Below are positions 12,475-23,460 of a stretch of DNA of 64,000 nucleotides, piece by piece. The notes below the pieces were generated by a model, which worked only from the letters and a program-made list of their open reading frames with translations, had not been told where the DNA came from and searched no databases. A program made the position numbers and the translations under genes. The DNA is taken from the NCBI RefSeq assembly GCF_030272615.1, contig NC_081410.1, positions 228,136,915 to 228,200,914 on the forward strand, in the 5' to 3' direction. The stretch's first letter is position 1; every line of letters begins with the position of its first letter. Source of the stretch: Cryptomeria japonica (lineage: Eukaryota > Streptophyta > Pinopsida > Cupressales > Cupressaceae).

Positions 12475-13074
12475 ATGGAGCCTAATTTGGATAACTTATT
12501 CCATGAGGATATTGGTGGTTCTTCCAATCCTACAAATCACCTCATTTATCCTCATTCTTTCCTTAATACTCATGATGTAGATGAATCACTAACTAGGGTG
12601 TTCGTTGACCAGTTGGTGAAAATTAACAATCAATTTGAAAATATTCAATAGTGGATGAATCAACAATATCAAGAAAGTGAGGCTCTACCATTGATTGAAG
12701 GATTAAAAATAATGGTTCAAAGTGATAAACTTGGTGTTGATGTATTACGTGGTATTGCTCATATTGAACTGATACTAATATTATTCTTATGAAGAGTTGT
12801 CTTGAAGTCCTTGGCTATACACAACCTCCTAGTCAAGTTAATCATTTCATTCCTTTCACTACTCCTATGGCTAGTGTTCCCACTTTTACATCTAACATCA
12901 TGGCTACCTCTACAAAAAATGTCATGCCTACAAATGAGTCTTCCATTTGTTACCCAATCATCTCCCATACCTACCTATCATAGTGTTACACCTTCTTATT
13001 CTCAAGCTCTTCCTTCATTCAACAATTTTACCCCTCCTTCTCGATCCAACATGTCTAATTTCAATCCATCCATC
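12475..13074 (+). pseudogene. Family A gag, N-terminal part (cut by element B)
   Basis: ATG at 12475 opens a reading frame beginning MEPNLDNLFHEDIGGSSN. It is interrupted by TAG at 12649 (CAA TAG TGG, probably once CAG) and by a frameshift near 12765 after GIAHIE. Reading then continues at 12789 (MKSCLEVLGYTQPPSQVN) and in a Ser/Pro/Thr-rich stretch up to about 13070. The rest of gag resumes at 31133 on the far side of the inserted element. The start ATG was chosen because it is the first in the frame after the leader and matches the conserved layout. Gag forms the virus-like particle in the cytoplasm; this copy cannot. Confidence 0.6.
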
Positions 13075-13391
13075 CATTGAATTTAGGATAACTATTCAAT
13101 TAAATTCCCCCTATCCACTTTTAATTAAATTCAAATTTAATTAAATAGTTATCCTAAATTGAATAAATCTAATTTATTTAATTTCCCCAATTGCAACCAA
13201 ATTGAATTAAATTAACTTTATTTCAACTAAAACCTATTATCCCTCCATCCACTTGCAAAATCCTACATTTCCCACTTGCTTCCTAAACCCCTTCCTAAAT
13301 TCTTCTAGATTCTTCTAATTGTTTCTAATTAGCCTAACCCATCTTCTAAACTTTGTCACATCCCTAAGCAAAGGGAGGTCATTTCTCAAAT

Positions 13392-13520
13392 CCTCAAAGT
13401 CTTTGATAACCATTAAAGGCTTCAAGCCTTCAACCACTTAATTCCTCAAAGTCTTTGATAACCATTAAAGGCTTCAAGCCTTCAACCACTTAATTCCCCA
13501 AAGTCTTCATAACCATTAAT
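13392..13520 (+). repeat. 52-bp tandem repeat in element B LTR
   Basis: Two perfect 52-bp units (13392-13443, 13444-13495) and a partial third. Each contains the palindrome AAGGCTTCAAGCCTT. The 3' LTR has the same units at 30097-30200. The repeat lies about 390-490 bp upstream of the TATA box, so enhancer-like function is possible but unproven. Confidence 0.85.
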
Positions 13521-13885
13521 GGTTAACTCAAACGCTCTTACATGGTTAAAGAATTTCTTTTAACTCAACCTTCATGCAACCCAAGGGTCTCATCAAGCAT
13601 TTAATGCTTTGACCATGATTATCTCTTAATCATTTGCACAAAGGTTTATCCTTGGATTAACTCTTAATCCAATGGGTAATCTTAATTTAGACTTGACCCT
13701 TACCTTCTAGATAACCCTAAGGTCTTCTCAGGCATTTAATGTCTCCAACCCCTTCTCTCAACCCAACCCTATGTTGACACTTGTCACCATTTCATTGGTG
13801 CAAATTGCAAACATGGATCCCCAACTTTCAAACTCAACCCTTGATCAACTCTTTCAATCCTGACCATCCATTGCCCTGTTTTTGC

Positions 13886-13893
13886 TATAAATA
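13886..13893 (+). promoter_or_regulatory. TATA box of element B LTR
   Basis: TTTTGCTATAAATAGAGC is identical in the 3' LTR at 30591-30598. It is the likely core promoter for the sense gag-pol RNA. Confidence 0.65.
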
Positions 13894-14432
13894 GAGCTCT
13901 CATTCCTCCATTTTAAAACATCCTCCAAAATTTGTAGTATCACACTTATGCTCAAATACATTCAAGCTTTCATATATCATTTTTATTCTCATCATTTTAG
14001 CCTCTTTGAAATCAGGAATTAGTCTAAATATGCATGTTTAGAATACTTTCCTTATCATTTAGCTCAATCATAGACTAATATATATCATGTTAGGATAGTA
14101 TTTATACTAACCTTGTCATCTTATAATCTAGTTTATTGCATTTCTAGAACCATGCATAGCTTAGGATGCATTTCATTCTAAAATCTATCAAAGCATCCCT
14201 CGTTCTTGCATTTGCCATCCCTAAACCATTTTTCTCAGTGATCTGAAAGCAAAAATATTGGTTTGAGGGACATTGTAAGATAGAGAACCATGGGACCCAC
14301 CTTGGGAAGCTGAGTTATACTTCATGACTCCGTAGCTTGCACCAAGAAGTCCTGTGTGTGTGTGTGGACAAGTCTTTTGGAATATTTTCACATATTGAGT
14401 TCTATCGACCTGCTTTTCCCGCATACATTTCT

Positions 14433-14450
14433 GGCGCCCACCGTGGGGCT
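14433..14450 (+). other. Primer binding site, element B
   Basis: TGGCGCCCACCGTGGGGC lies four bases after the LTR end. TGGCGCC-type sites are usual in plant Ty3/gypsy elements. The tRNA is not assigned here. Confidence 0.7.
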
Positions 14451-14515
14451 CAACCCCATATATCAAATCAGTTTTTAAAATTAACCACTTTTGTAGGTCC
14501 GCGGGAAACAGGAAT

Positions 14516-14952
14516 CAGCGCGTGGGAAACATTCCCTAGCACATCCGGTTAACAGTCTAGCGCGTCCCGCTTACTGTTTAGCGCGTGGGGTCTATACTCT
14601 AGCACGTGAAGTCCTTTCTTTAGCGCATGACCTCCACTAATCTTTTCCTATAGGTCTCAGCAAGGAAGAAAAACAGAGTAGCGCATCTGAAAAATAGTTT
14701 GGCACATCGAGTCTATTAGATATCGCATCCACTTCACTATCTAACGCGTGAAGTCCATCATCCAGCGTGTGAAGTCCATCTTTTAGCGTATCAAATCATT
14801 ACTTTTCTTGTAGGTCTCAGCGCGAGAGAAAAGCAGAGCAGCGCTTCCGACGCACAGAGTAGCGCATCCAGCAAACAGTGTAGCGCATTTAGACATAACT
14901 TTAGCGCATCTAGGTTATATTGTAGCGCATACAATCCTTTCTGTAATGCATC
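14516..14952 (+). repeat. TAGCGCAT motif array S1 (sense leader)
   Basis: About 19 copies of a short motif, consensus TAGCGCAT or TAGCGCGT, spaced about 20-30 bp apart with unrelated sequence between them. Variants such as TAGCACAT, TAGCGTAT and TAATGCAT are what CpG deamination would give. All copies have the same orientation as the gag-pol transcript. The function is unknown. Confidence 0.85.
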
Positions 14953-16142
14953 ACAAACAAAAGGAAAAAATTAAAAATTGTAACCGAAATTAAATTTAGA
15001 CTTGTAGAAGTCCACCAAAATCCAGATTTTTCTAACTATTTGATTGGAATTTTGCAGGACTCTGACAATTTCTTGCAGGTAGAGCTGGAAAATTTTCTTT
15101 TATCGATTTCTTTTGTTGACCACCAAAGATCGAAATTTTGCTTTGTTGACCAAATTATTTTCCTAGATTAGAAAATCATTGCTATGAAGGGTTAAAAAGA
15201 ACATCATGCTTGTTGGAGCAACATCTCCAAATAGAAGTTAGCAAAACATTGTCTTAAAGGCTAAAAAGAACAACTTGATTGCCTTGTCTCGAAAGTGGAA
15301 GGAATATGCTCTCCCCTTAACTGGGTGATCAAAAATCCAAACCATTCTTAAAAGCTTTCTTTACTTCAAGCAATAAAACCTTTAGCAGGCCTACCTTCCC
15401 GAGGAGTTGAAATCAACTCTTAAAGCCGTTTATGCCCGGTGTGAAGGGAACGACCTAAGTGGGGAACGACTTTGATGCCAAGAATTTCAACCCACTATAA
15501 TCAAACGTGGAAAGTGACGAAAGTCCTTTTCAATGGTTGCGCGCAGCGATTAGCCTTCTCCTAGTATCCTTGAGATACGTAAAGCCTTTGTTCTAAAGGT
15601 TGGGAAGCCTCCTGAGGGAGTTTATCACTGACGGTCGAACGGGAAGCCTGATTACGAACCATAGAAATAGAAGCTTTGAACCGAGTTAGTAACTAGACAT
15701 TTATAACATCATAGTGCAAGGGTGGGGAAGAATCCGCCCCCAAGATTAGTCACCATATATCTCCCAAGATAACTACTCAACTGTGAAGCGATTCACTTTG
15801 GGTTAATTTCTGGTAAAAGGCAAAAAAACGGGCGCCCTCTAGGGGGTGACACGACTGTTTGAGCTGACGGAGTATCGAGACTAGTGGGCTATGATGTTAT
15901 TTATGACCCTTGACTAAAGAGTCTTTCTGAAGTGTATTATTCGTATCAAAACCTGTTAAAACATTGGGGATTTGAACACATCCTCGCAGAACATACACTT
16001 TTTGTTAGATTAGGCAAAATGGTTGTACTTTTTGTGTCGTGCTTGCATTTACTACTTCAGAAAATCATCCATCAAACTTGAAAATTTCACAACAAAAGTT
16101 CAAAATTTGAAAAAAAATTAACCAAAGGAAAAATCAGGGCAG
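14953..16142 (+). other. Element B leader, GC-richer and possibly structured middle part
   Basis: Non-coding sequence between the two sense arrays. 15300-15930 is less AT-rich than its surroundings and contains likely hairpin pieces: GGGCGCCCTCTAGGGGGTG at about 15829 and CTTTGTTCTAAAGG at about 15587. The former resembles the primer site at 14433 (GGCGCCCACCGTGGGG). It could be a packaging or translation signal. I can only say that it does not look coding. Confidence 0.4.
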
Positions 16143-16520
16143 TTTAGCACATAAGAGCAACCTCTTAGCGCATGCAGACTTTTCGTTAGCGCATCAAAAC
16201 ATCAAATTAGCGCTTCGGTTCCAAACAGTAGCGTTTCATATCAAAGCAAAACAGTGTGAAATCATTTAGCGCATCAAAGAAACAGTCTAGCATGTGGAAG
16301 CATCAGCTTAGCGCATGGAGCCTAAACATTAGCGCATCAAGTTCACAAGTTAACGCATTACAGCCCCAGGGTAGCGCATAGATTTTTCACAACAAATGGA
16401 AAACAAATTTGAACATTCAAAACTTTAGCGCGTGTCTGGGGGCAACCTAGCACATGCGGTCCTTGTTTTAGCGTGTGGGGTAAATTTTGCAGCGCATATA
16501 GTCTCTGTTTCAGCGCGTGA
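16143..16520 (+). repeat. TAGCGCAT motif array S2 (sense leader)
   Basis: About 16 more copies, again all in the sense of the gag-pol RNA and often preceded by TT (TTAGCGCAT). The block ends with CAGCGCGTG. It is separated from array S1 by about 1.2 kb of leader. Confidence 0.85.
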
Positions 16521-17374
16521 TCCAAAACACAAAAACAGAGGGCAAAACAGTGAGAAATTTTAAAAATTTCAAAAACATTTTCTGAAGCCTTCTCCATCGA
16601 ACATCGTTTTTCATCAAACAGAGTAGCAAAAATAAACCATTAAGACTATTTCTTAAGCTAAATTTGTGTCAAAACAAACGTTGTAAAATCCTAAACGAAT
16701 CGCACGATAAAACATGTCTATCTTATCATAATCTGGAAACCTCATCATTAGTATCAACAAAATCCTTTACCATCTTACGGATTTTATGTCACAAAAGCAC
16801 TTGTTTAAAAATTTTCAAGTTGTCAAATCAAGTTTCCATATCGGGAAGCTTTTATCTATATCATTTGACACACTTTGTCATGAACGGGCATCTAAACCTT
16901 CACTCTGATAGAGTAGGATTTGAAATTTTTCAAACAAGATCAACTAAATCCAAACAAATCAAAAGGAAACCATTGATCACTCATGCATGACTAATCCTCA
17001 TATTCTGAGAAGAAAGCACCTTTATCGTAACATCACGTTGAAGAAACAACAACCTAGTTTTTCCAAATTCATCAAAAGAAACAAGTTCTTATACATCAAT
17101 CACCAACTCTTCAAATCTCATCGGGTATTCCTTCATCACGTCAAACGTTATATCCAAAACAAATCCAACGAATTTGACAAAGAACCCTTGAAGACAAGAG
17201 CCTACTGTTAAAAGTCTGCTTTTAATCAAACCATAAACCGCGGTGGAAAAATCAATCCAGCATTCTTGCCCGATGAGTGTATCACTTATAACATATCTCG
17301 ACCAGAACCACCCACCCCTGAGCAACATATCAATGAGGCTTTTGTCCCTTTCATCACTGAGAGTTTCTACTAAA
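16521..17374 (+). other. Element B leader, final part before gag
   Basis: AT-rich sequence with two short overlapping open stretches (16664-16990, 16987-17211), rich in Lys, Ser and Asn and in different frames. No motif is recognised. I treat it as untranslated leader. A small extra upstream ORF of the kind known in some Tat elements cannot be excluded. Confidence 0.4.
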
Positions 17375-19252
17375 ATGCCTGTTACTCACTCTCAAAGAAA
17401 CCAACAAAGCGAGACACACACTGAGTCTAGTATGAATTGAAGATTGTCAAATCCTTTTGAAGTTCCACCCTTAGAAGAACCTGAAATTACTAAAGCACTT
17501 CTTCAGGAATGTCAGGAAAACCCCTCATTCCAAAAGCTTGTAGAAAGGCTCATGGAAAATGACAAAGAAAAATACCTGCTCATGCTTACAAGTAAAAGCG
17601 TTAAACTTCCCAAAGATTTAGACTCAAACATCTTTAAAACTGGATCTCGACAATATGCATATCAAGAACAACAAAGAGAAGAAGAAACTCGTAACTTTGA
17701 ACAACACATTCCAGAACAACACATACTAGAAATGCATATACCCGAACTAGAAACACCAGAGCAAAATATACCATTTACCACACCTTTTCAGCTGAGAACA
17801 AATACAAGGGAAGAACTTTTCCCTCGACAAGACAATATGCCTTTGGCTGCCCTTACTCAACAAATGCAAATGTTGCAAAGGCAAATACAGGATATGCAAC
17901 AAGGGACAACAGTGCGGTACTCTTTAAATGAAATCTGTGCTTATCCATTTGACAGAAGATTGAACATGGTGCCTTTTCCTCCAAACTCAGACGTTCCCAA
18001 ATTTGATAAATATGATGGGAAAAGTGATCCCCGAGATCATGTTTGAGAATTTTGCACAATGAGCCTTGAATTTGCTCATGATGACACCTATTTGATGAGG
18101 TTATTCCCCAGAAGCTTGGGAGGGCAAACCATGGAATGGTTATCCAAAATTACACCACCTGTTAGATCATTTGATGAATTGGTTAACAAATTCATAACCC
18201 AATATTCCTACAACATCCAACATGCCATAACCATGCTAGATGTTTGCAACACCAAACAAAAGAACAATGAAACATTCATGATATTCCTTCAATGCTGGCG
18301 ATGTATGGTATCCAGATATCCTCAAGATATTCCCGAGAAGGAGAAAATGGAAATCTTCATCGATAACTTGAATAGTGAAATGAGTTATAGACTAAAACTT
18401 CAATGCATACCATCTTTCGCTAAATTAATTGAGAATGGCATTCAAGTAGAGGAAGCATGTGTCAAAAAGGGAACACTCAAATTCTACAAGGAAGGAACAA
18501 ACTCATCAAACTACAATAACCAGAACAATACCAACCTTGACAAATCTCGATTTTGGACTCGAAACAAAAACGAAGGCAACAATGAATCATATGATCCCAA
18601 ATCGAAGCAACCAATGCTCGCATTATCCGGAAATCCTCAAAACACGAAAAATCCTAAAACTGCTAATCCAAATGCTCACACATATGCACCAAACATCAAT
18701 CAAGGACAACTCAACACAAACAAAACCACTGATACTCAAAGCAAAAACATGAATCCAGGACCTAGCAACAATTCACGCAACAACACGAACAATTTCCAAA
18801 AACGTATCTTCACACCACTGGGGCAATCACTAGAATCAGCATTCATAGAACTTTTGGCACACAAGATTCTTTCTTTGCCTCCAATCAGCAACTATGAACC
18901 CCAAATCAAACCACCTTGGTGGAATGATTCACACTATTGTGATTACCATCGTAACAAGGGTCATCAGATGAACGATTGCATGAGGTTAAAACACGTGGTG
19001 CAAGATATGATTGATCAAGGTGACTTAACAATAGATGGTCTCAAAACAAATGGTGATCATGGAGCCTTTAAAAATCCTCTTCCAAATTACAAAGATGGAG
19101 CTTCAACCTCGGATAATACATGCGGAGCTCGTATCAACCATATCTACAACAACACCATAAATCACATATCAGCTAAAGATCATCAAGTAAATGTCATCAC
19201 CATCCGAGATAAGCATGATCATGAATCTGTCAATGTAACAACCCGAACTTAG
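17375..19252 (+). pseudogene. gag: Element B gag (Retrotrans_gag domain and CCHC-like knuckle)
   Basis: ATG at 17375 (MPVTHSQRNQQSETH) opens the frame that runs unshifted through pol to 24826. The N-terminal part is acidic and Gln-rich, with a coiled-coil-like stretch near 17830-17900 (QQMQMLQRQIQDMQQ). The Retrotrans_gag core is at about 17990-18480: PKFDKYDGKSDPRDHV, then MEWLSKITPPVRSFDELVNK. An Asn/Thr-rich linker follows, then the knuckle CDYHRNKGHQMNDC (C-x2-H-x4-H-x4-C) near 18938-18979. Gag would build the particle and bind RNA. Premature stops: TGA 17438, TGA 18044, TAG 19250. All are in one frame and look like CGA to TGA or CAG to TAG changes. No frameshift. Confidence 0.85.
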
Positions 19253-19261
19253 AAATATGTC

Positions 19262-20050
19262 TTGAAAGGACATACTGCACCTACGACTACCACACCAAAA
19301 ATCCAATATGACTTGGTTAGCCAACTACGTAAAACTCCAGCACAGATATCTATACTAGAACTGCTGAAACTATCACCAAAGCACAAAGACATATTAGAAC
19401 AAGCACTATTGGAAACCAATGTACCTCAAAATTTGGATACAGACAGATTTCAAGCCATGGTCGCCCATATGACTGGACCTCATAACCTCACCTTCTCAGA
19501 ACATGGCGATGCTTCCTTAAGCCATCCGCATAATACTCCTCTCCATATCGAAGTCATTGTTTGCAAACACCGAGTAAAAAGAGTCTTAATAGATGGAGGA
19601 GCCGGACTTAGTATATGTACTTTACAGCTTATCTGTGCATTGGGCTTCTCAGAAGAATCTATTGATCCCTGCAAGAAGATTGCCATAAAGGCATATGATG
19701 ATGAGGAAAGGTCCTCTAAAGGAACTATGATATTACCCATTCAAGTAGGACCAGTACAAAAAGATACTATATGTCAGGTCTTGGACATAGACCTTACCTA
19801 CAATATTTTATTAGGGTGACCCTGGATACATGAAATGCAAGCAGTACCTTCCACATATCACCAGTGTGTCAAATTTCCTTATGATGGAAAAGAAGTTTCC
19901 ATATCTGCTGATCACAATCCATTTCAACATTGCAACGCAATGGGGGCAGCCCAAGACAGTTTGGTTCCTCATAATAGAGAAAAGCAGCAATCTTCAACAT
20001 CAGATCAACAAACAGCAAAATCCAACTCATTATCTGGAGACTTCAAATAG
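19262..20050 (+). pseudogene. Element B aspartic protease domain
   Basis: Continuous with gag in frame. The retropepsin active site is VLIDGGAGLSICTL at about 19583-19625, with catalytic Asp at 19592-19594. Asp-Gly-Gly in place of Asp-Thr/Ser-Gly is seen in some plant Ty3/gypsy elements. A flap-like hydrophobic strand follows, and then ILLG-PW near 19808-19825, the usual LLGRPW end of the fold, with its Arg codon now TGA (19817). The enzyme would cut Gag-Pol inside the particle. The frame also carries TAG at 20048. It would be a homodimer of about 100-130 residues. Confidence 0.8.
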
Positions 20051-21409
20051 AAAATGCAAATCAAAGACCAAGGTATGGGAGAATACTCTTTGGAGCCTTT
20101 ATGTTTAGCCAAATTGCCAACATCACCTAGATCTCATGGATTGCCTACTACATCAACACATCTGGTCACTCAGCCCATCACCAAATTTGATGGTACCTTC
20201 ATCCAATTGGGCACTCTGGCACATGAATAAGAAGACAAGGATATTCTTAGCTGGTTATACAAAGATGAGAAAGAAGATAATAGAGTAGCTGCTCTGGACA
20301 TTGTTCTACCTACACACCTATATGGAAAAGGATACTTAATCATGTAGCAAATGGGATATGACGATAAAGGACCTATTGGAAAACGCAAGGAAGGAGTCAC
20401 TGAACCTATAAATCTTCCTTCACAACCCAATAGAAACAAAGCAGGATTGGGTTGTGAGCTCACCTTCCTATTAAAAAGGCCACCCCACCTAACTACAAAA
20501 CCTCAATGGAAAGTAAAGATGAAGTACAAAGAAGAATCCTGGCAGGAAGCACTCTTTGAATCAGCAGAAACAATCTGCAAGGCACGGGAACGTCAAGATC
20601 AAAAGTTACATTAGGAAAAGCTTCTAAAACACAAAAGGGCCATATCTGCAGCAATAGCTCATATTCAAACACCAATATCTCAAGAACAAATAAAATCATC
20701 TCCGGATACCTTTGTTTCTCCCCGAAGAAGCACAGTTTATGAACAAATACAGAAAATAGAAGACGGATCTGACACAGAATCAACAAAAACTATCAAAATG
20801 GTATCTATCATCAAAAAATTGTTTTCACCATACAACATACCAGTTTACAGCACTGATAGAATCTGGGATGATGCCTCGGAGACTGATTCCAATGAATATG
20901 AATGGGGTACCTAGTCCAATGCTACTACAGATATCCCTAATGATACTGATTCTATATCTCTTTCTCAAGAAGAACATAGCGCAAGAGATAGACCTCTTGA
21001 ATTTGGACCACAGAATATCTATGATGCCACAGAAAGTGAACAGAAACATTATGAACAAGTCTATGTAGAAGATAATACCATCGAAGACCTCAACGACATC
21101 CTGGACTTCTTTAAAACCAAGAACAATCGTGATGAAAACTCTGTTCTAACACTCACAGTAGCCGAACTTGATCCACCTAATGATTCCTTACCGCTTGTCT
21201 TTCCTGACCTCATCGACTAGGATGAACCTGAAATCTAGGATATACCAATTTTCCCAGATGATGAATCTATTATCCATTACCTATGTACTGTAAATCCAGA
21301 AACAGGCTCTACCAATGAACAACGTAATGATGTCTGCAAACCAGGGAGTGCCAAGTCTCTCAGTCACAAAAATGAACCAAATAAAGGATCCGATGCTGAA
21401 AACTAGTCA
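20051..21409 (+). pseudogene. Element B protease-RT linker with a G-patch-like segment
   Basis: In frame with protease and RT over about 450 codons, so part of the same polyprotein. At 20351-20410 it reads MGYDDKGPIGKRKEGVTEPI, which resembles the glycine-spaced G-patch pattern found after the protease of some retroelements. The linker is otherwise acidic and low in complexity (runs such as EDGSDTES and DASETDSNEYEWG). Stops: TAA 20228, TAG 20345, 20612, 20912, 21218, 21236 and 21404. I checked the frame codon by codon from 20612 to 21410 and found no indel. The G-patch identification is tentative. Confidence 0.6.
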
Positions 21410-22459
21410 ATGGCAGCTATAGATCACAAAAAAGTAAAAATAAAGGATGCATCTAAGGGTGAAAACCTTTTTAAGGCACCTAACGATGGGAGACTTGACA
21501 CTCTTCCCGAGCACTTTCATGAGCGATCACCCATATTGAGTGAGCCCACTCAATCAATCAACATTGGTACCACGGAAGCAGTCCGAAACCTACACCTCGC
21601 AGAATCTCTGACAAAGGAAGAAAGATCAGCATTCATCATTTTCTTTAAAGAACAACAAATTAACTTTGCTTGGTCATATGCTAATATGCCTAGAGTGGAT
21701 CCACACTTAATCATGCATCACTTGTCCATCTCTTCAGGAGTTAAACCAGTCAAGCAAAAGCTACGCAAAATGAATCCACAGGTGGCACTCATGGTCAAAA
21801 CTGAACTAAAGAAATTATTAGACGTCGGATTCAACCGACCCATTGACTATGCAGAATGGGTTTCCAACATCATTCCAGTATCAAAACCAGCTGGTAGTAT
21901 CAGAATCTGCACTGACTTCAGAGACGTCAACAAAGTTTGTCCAAAGGATGACTTTCCTCTACCCAGTATCGACATAATTGTAGATCTCACAGCAGGCCAT
22001 GCAATGCTCTCACCAATGGATGGTTTCTCAGGCTATAATCAAATCAAAATAGCCCTAGAAGATCAAGATAAAACTGCGTTCACCTGTCCTTGGGGAACGT
22101 ACTGTTGGAATGTTATCCCTTTTGGCTTAAAGAATGCAGGAGCCACCTATCAAAGAGCAATGACAACAATATTCCATGACATGATGCACACATTTATGGA
22201 AGACTATGTGGATGATTTACTCACTAAATCCTTCACCAGAGCAGAACATCTCAGCATCCTAACAAAGATCTTTGATCGATTGGAGAAATTCCAAGTCAGG
22301 CTCAACCCTAAGAAGTGTGTCTTTGCGGTTACATCAGGCAAGTTATTAGGCTACATTGTCTCAGCTAAAGGTATTGAAGTAGATCCAGCAAAGGTACAAG
22401 CCATTATGGACATGCCACCACCAAAGAATATCAGTCAACTCAGATCTCTACAAGGATGA
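21410..22459 (+). pseudogene. pol: Element B reverse transcriptase
   Basis: Typical Ty3/gypsy RT. In order: a VKQKLRKMNPQ entry motif, then PVSKPAGSIRICTDFRDVNK, then FPLPSIDIIVDLTAG, then MDGFSGYNQIKI, then PFGLKNAGATYQRAM. The catalytic box YVDDLL is at 22205-22222 (DD at 22211-22216). Then follow LNPKKCVFAV and LLGYIVSAKGIEVDP. All core residues look intact, unlike the integrase. RT would copy the element RNA to DNA in the particle. The frame ends at TGA 22457 where similar elements have a basic residue in LRSLQG-R, so it is probably CGA to TGA. The thumb and connection continue in frame beyond it. The start here is only the first codon after TAG 21404; the true start is that of gag. Confidence 0.9.
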
Positions 22460-23074
22460 CTTCAATCAATCAGGCGATTCATCACTCAGCTAGCAAATAA
22501 AAGTCTACCATTTAACCATTTACTACACAAAAATGTACCATTCAAATGGGAGACCAAGTGTGCAGAATCTTTTTACCAAATCAAACAGTACCTGATGAAT
22601 CCACCAGTTCTTGTACCACTAGTCGCAGGAAAGCCTCTTATCCTATATATCTCAAAAACAGATATATTGCTAGAGGCACTATTGGCACAAGAAGATCAAC
22701 AAGGGAAGGAACGCGCCATATATTATATCAGTAGGACATTGAATGGCTATGAACTCAACTATACATTCATTGAAAAGGCTTGCCTAACAGTGGTCTTCGC
22801 ATCTCAGAAGTTCCGACATTATATGCTAGCACACACCATTAAGCTAGTCGCAAAAATTGATCCTCTCAAATATCTACTCAGCAAGGTAGCTCTTACAGGC
22901 CGATTGGCTAAATGGGTCATGATTCTCAGTGAATTTGACATTCAATACACAGAAAGACGAGCAATCAAAGGACAAGCAATTGCAGATCAGTTGGCTGAAG
23001 CACCACTACCAGGCAAACACACCATGGAGATTGAATTTCCAAACAGGGACGTTCTTGCTCTTTCTACCAAACAA
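22460..23074 (+). pseudogene. pol: Element B RT connection and first RNase H domain
   Basis: Same frame as RT. It reads through the thumb end (FITQLANKSLPFNHLL) into an RNase H fold: PLILYISKTDILLEALLAQE (about 22637-22696), IYYISRTLNGYELNY, the conserved EKACLTVVFASQKFRHYM, and a C-terminal IDPLKYLLSK. In this lineage the first RNase H commonly has weakened catalytic positions and acts as a tether while the second domain takes over. The D-E-D-D set is not fully recognisable here either. No stop occurs between 22460 and 23368. Confidence 0.75.
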
Positions 23075-23460
23075 TGGACCCTATACTTTGATGGATCCTA
23101 TACACAACATGGTTCAGGTGCTAGCATCCTGTTCATCACTCCTCAAGGACACACTATACCAAGATCATATAGGCTTATGTTTCCCTGCACAAATAATGTG
23201 GCTGAATATGAGGCATTGGTTATAGGTATCAAAATGGTCGTAGAATGGAAAAACACAGAGTTAAAAGTCTATGGGGACTCGCAACTAGTCATCCATCAAA
23301 TTAACAACAACTATCAGACAAAGGATGACAAGCTACTACCCTACAAGCGAATGGTGGATGACTTCAAATAGTATTTTGTGCACATTACCTTCGAGCAAAT
23401 ACCAAGATTGAACAACAAAGCAGCCGATGCAATGGCTACTATCGCTTCACTATTACAAAT
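23075..23460 (+). pseudogene. pol: Element B second (archaeal-type) RNase H domain
   Basis: A second, complete RNase H follows the first: WTLYFDGSYTQHGSG (catalytic Asp at 23090-23092), then NNVAEYEALVIGIK (Glu), then LKVYGDSQLVIHQI (Asp), then after the stop NNKAADAMATIA (Asp). This D-E-D-D order and its position between RT-RNase H and integrase are the hallmark of the plant Tat lineage. It would remove the RNA strand during reverse transcription. One stop, TAG 23369 (AAA TAG TAT), interrupts it, still in frame. Confidence 0.85.

Larger units (their letters stand above)
13075..14428 (+). repeat. Element B 5' LTR, left end rearranged
   Basis: It matches the 3' LTR from about 13093 to its end CCCGCATACA. 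Compared with the 1501-bp 3' LTR, it lacks the first ~160 bp, including the TGTAGACG start. In their place 13075-13092 reads ATTGAATTTAGGATAACT, the reverse complement of 13148-13165, so the end now forms a hairpin with a ~55-nt loop. It carries the TATA box at 13886 and a 52-bp tandem repeat at 13392. Confidence 0.85.

Noticed and set aside
14516-16520. TAGCGCAT arrays as a CRISPR-like array
   Set aside because: The motif is 8 bp, the spacing irregular and the copies degenerate. The region is the leader of a plant retrotransposon. CRISPR does not apply.
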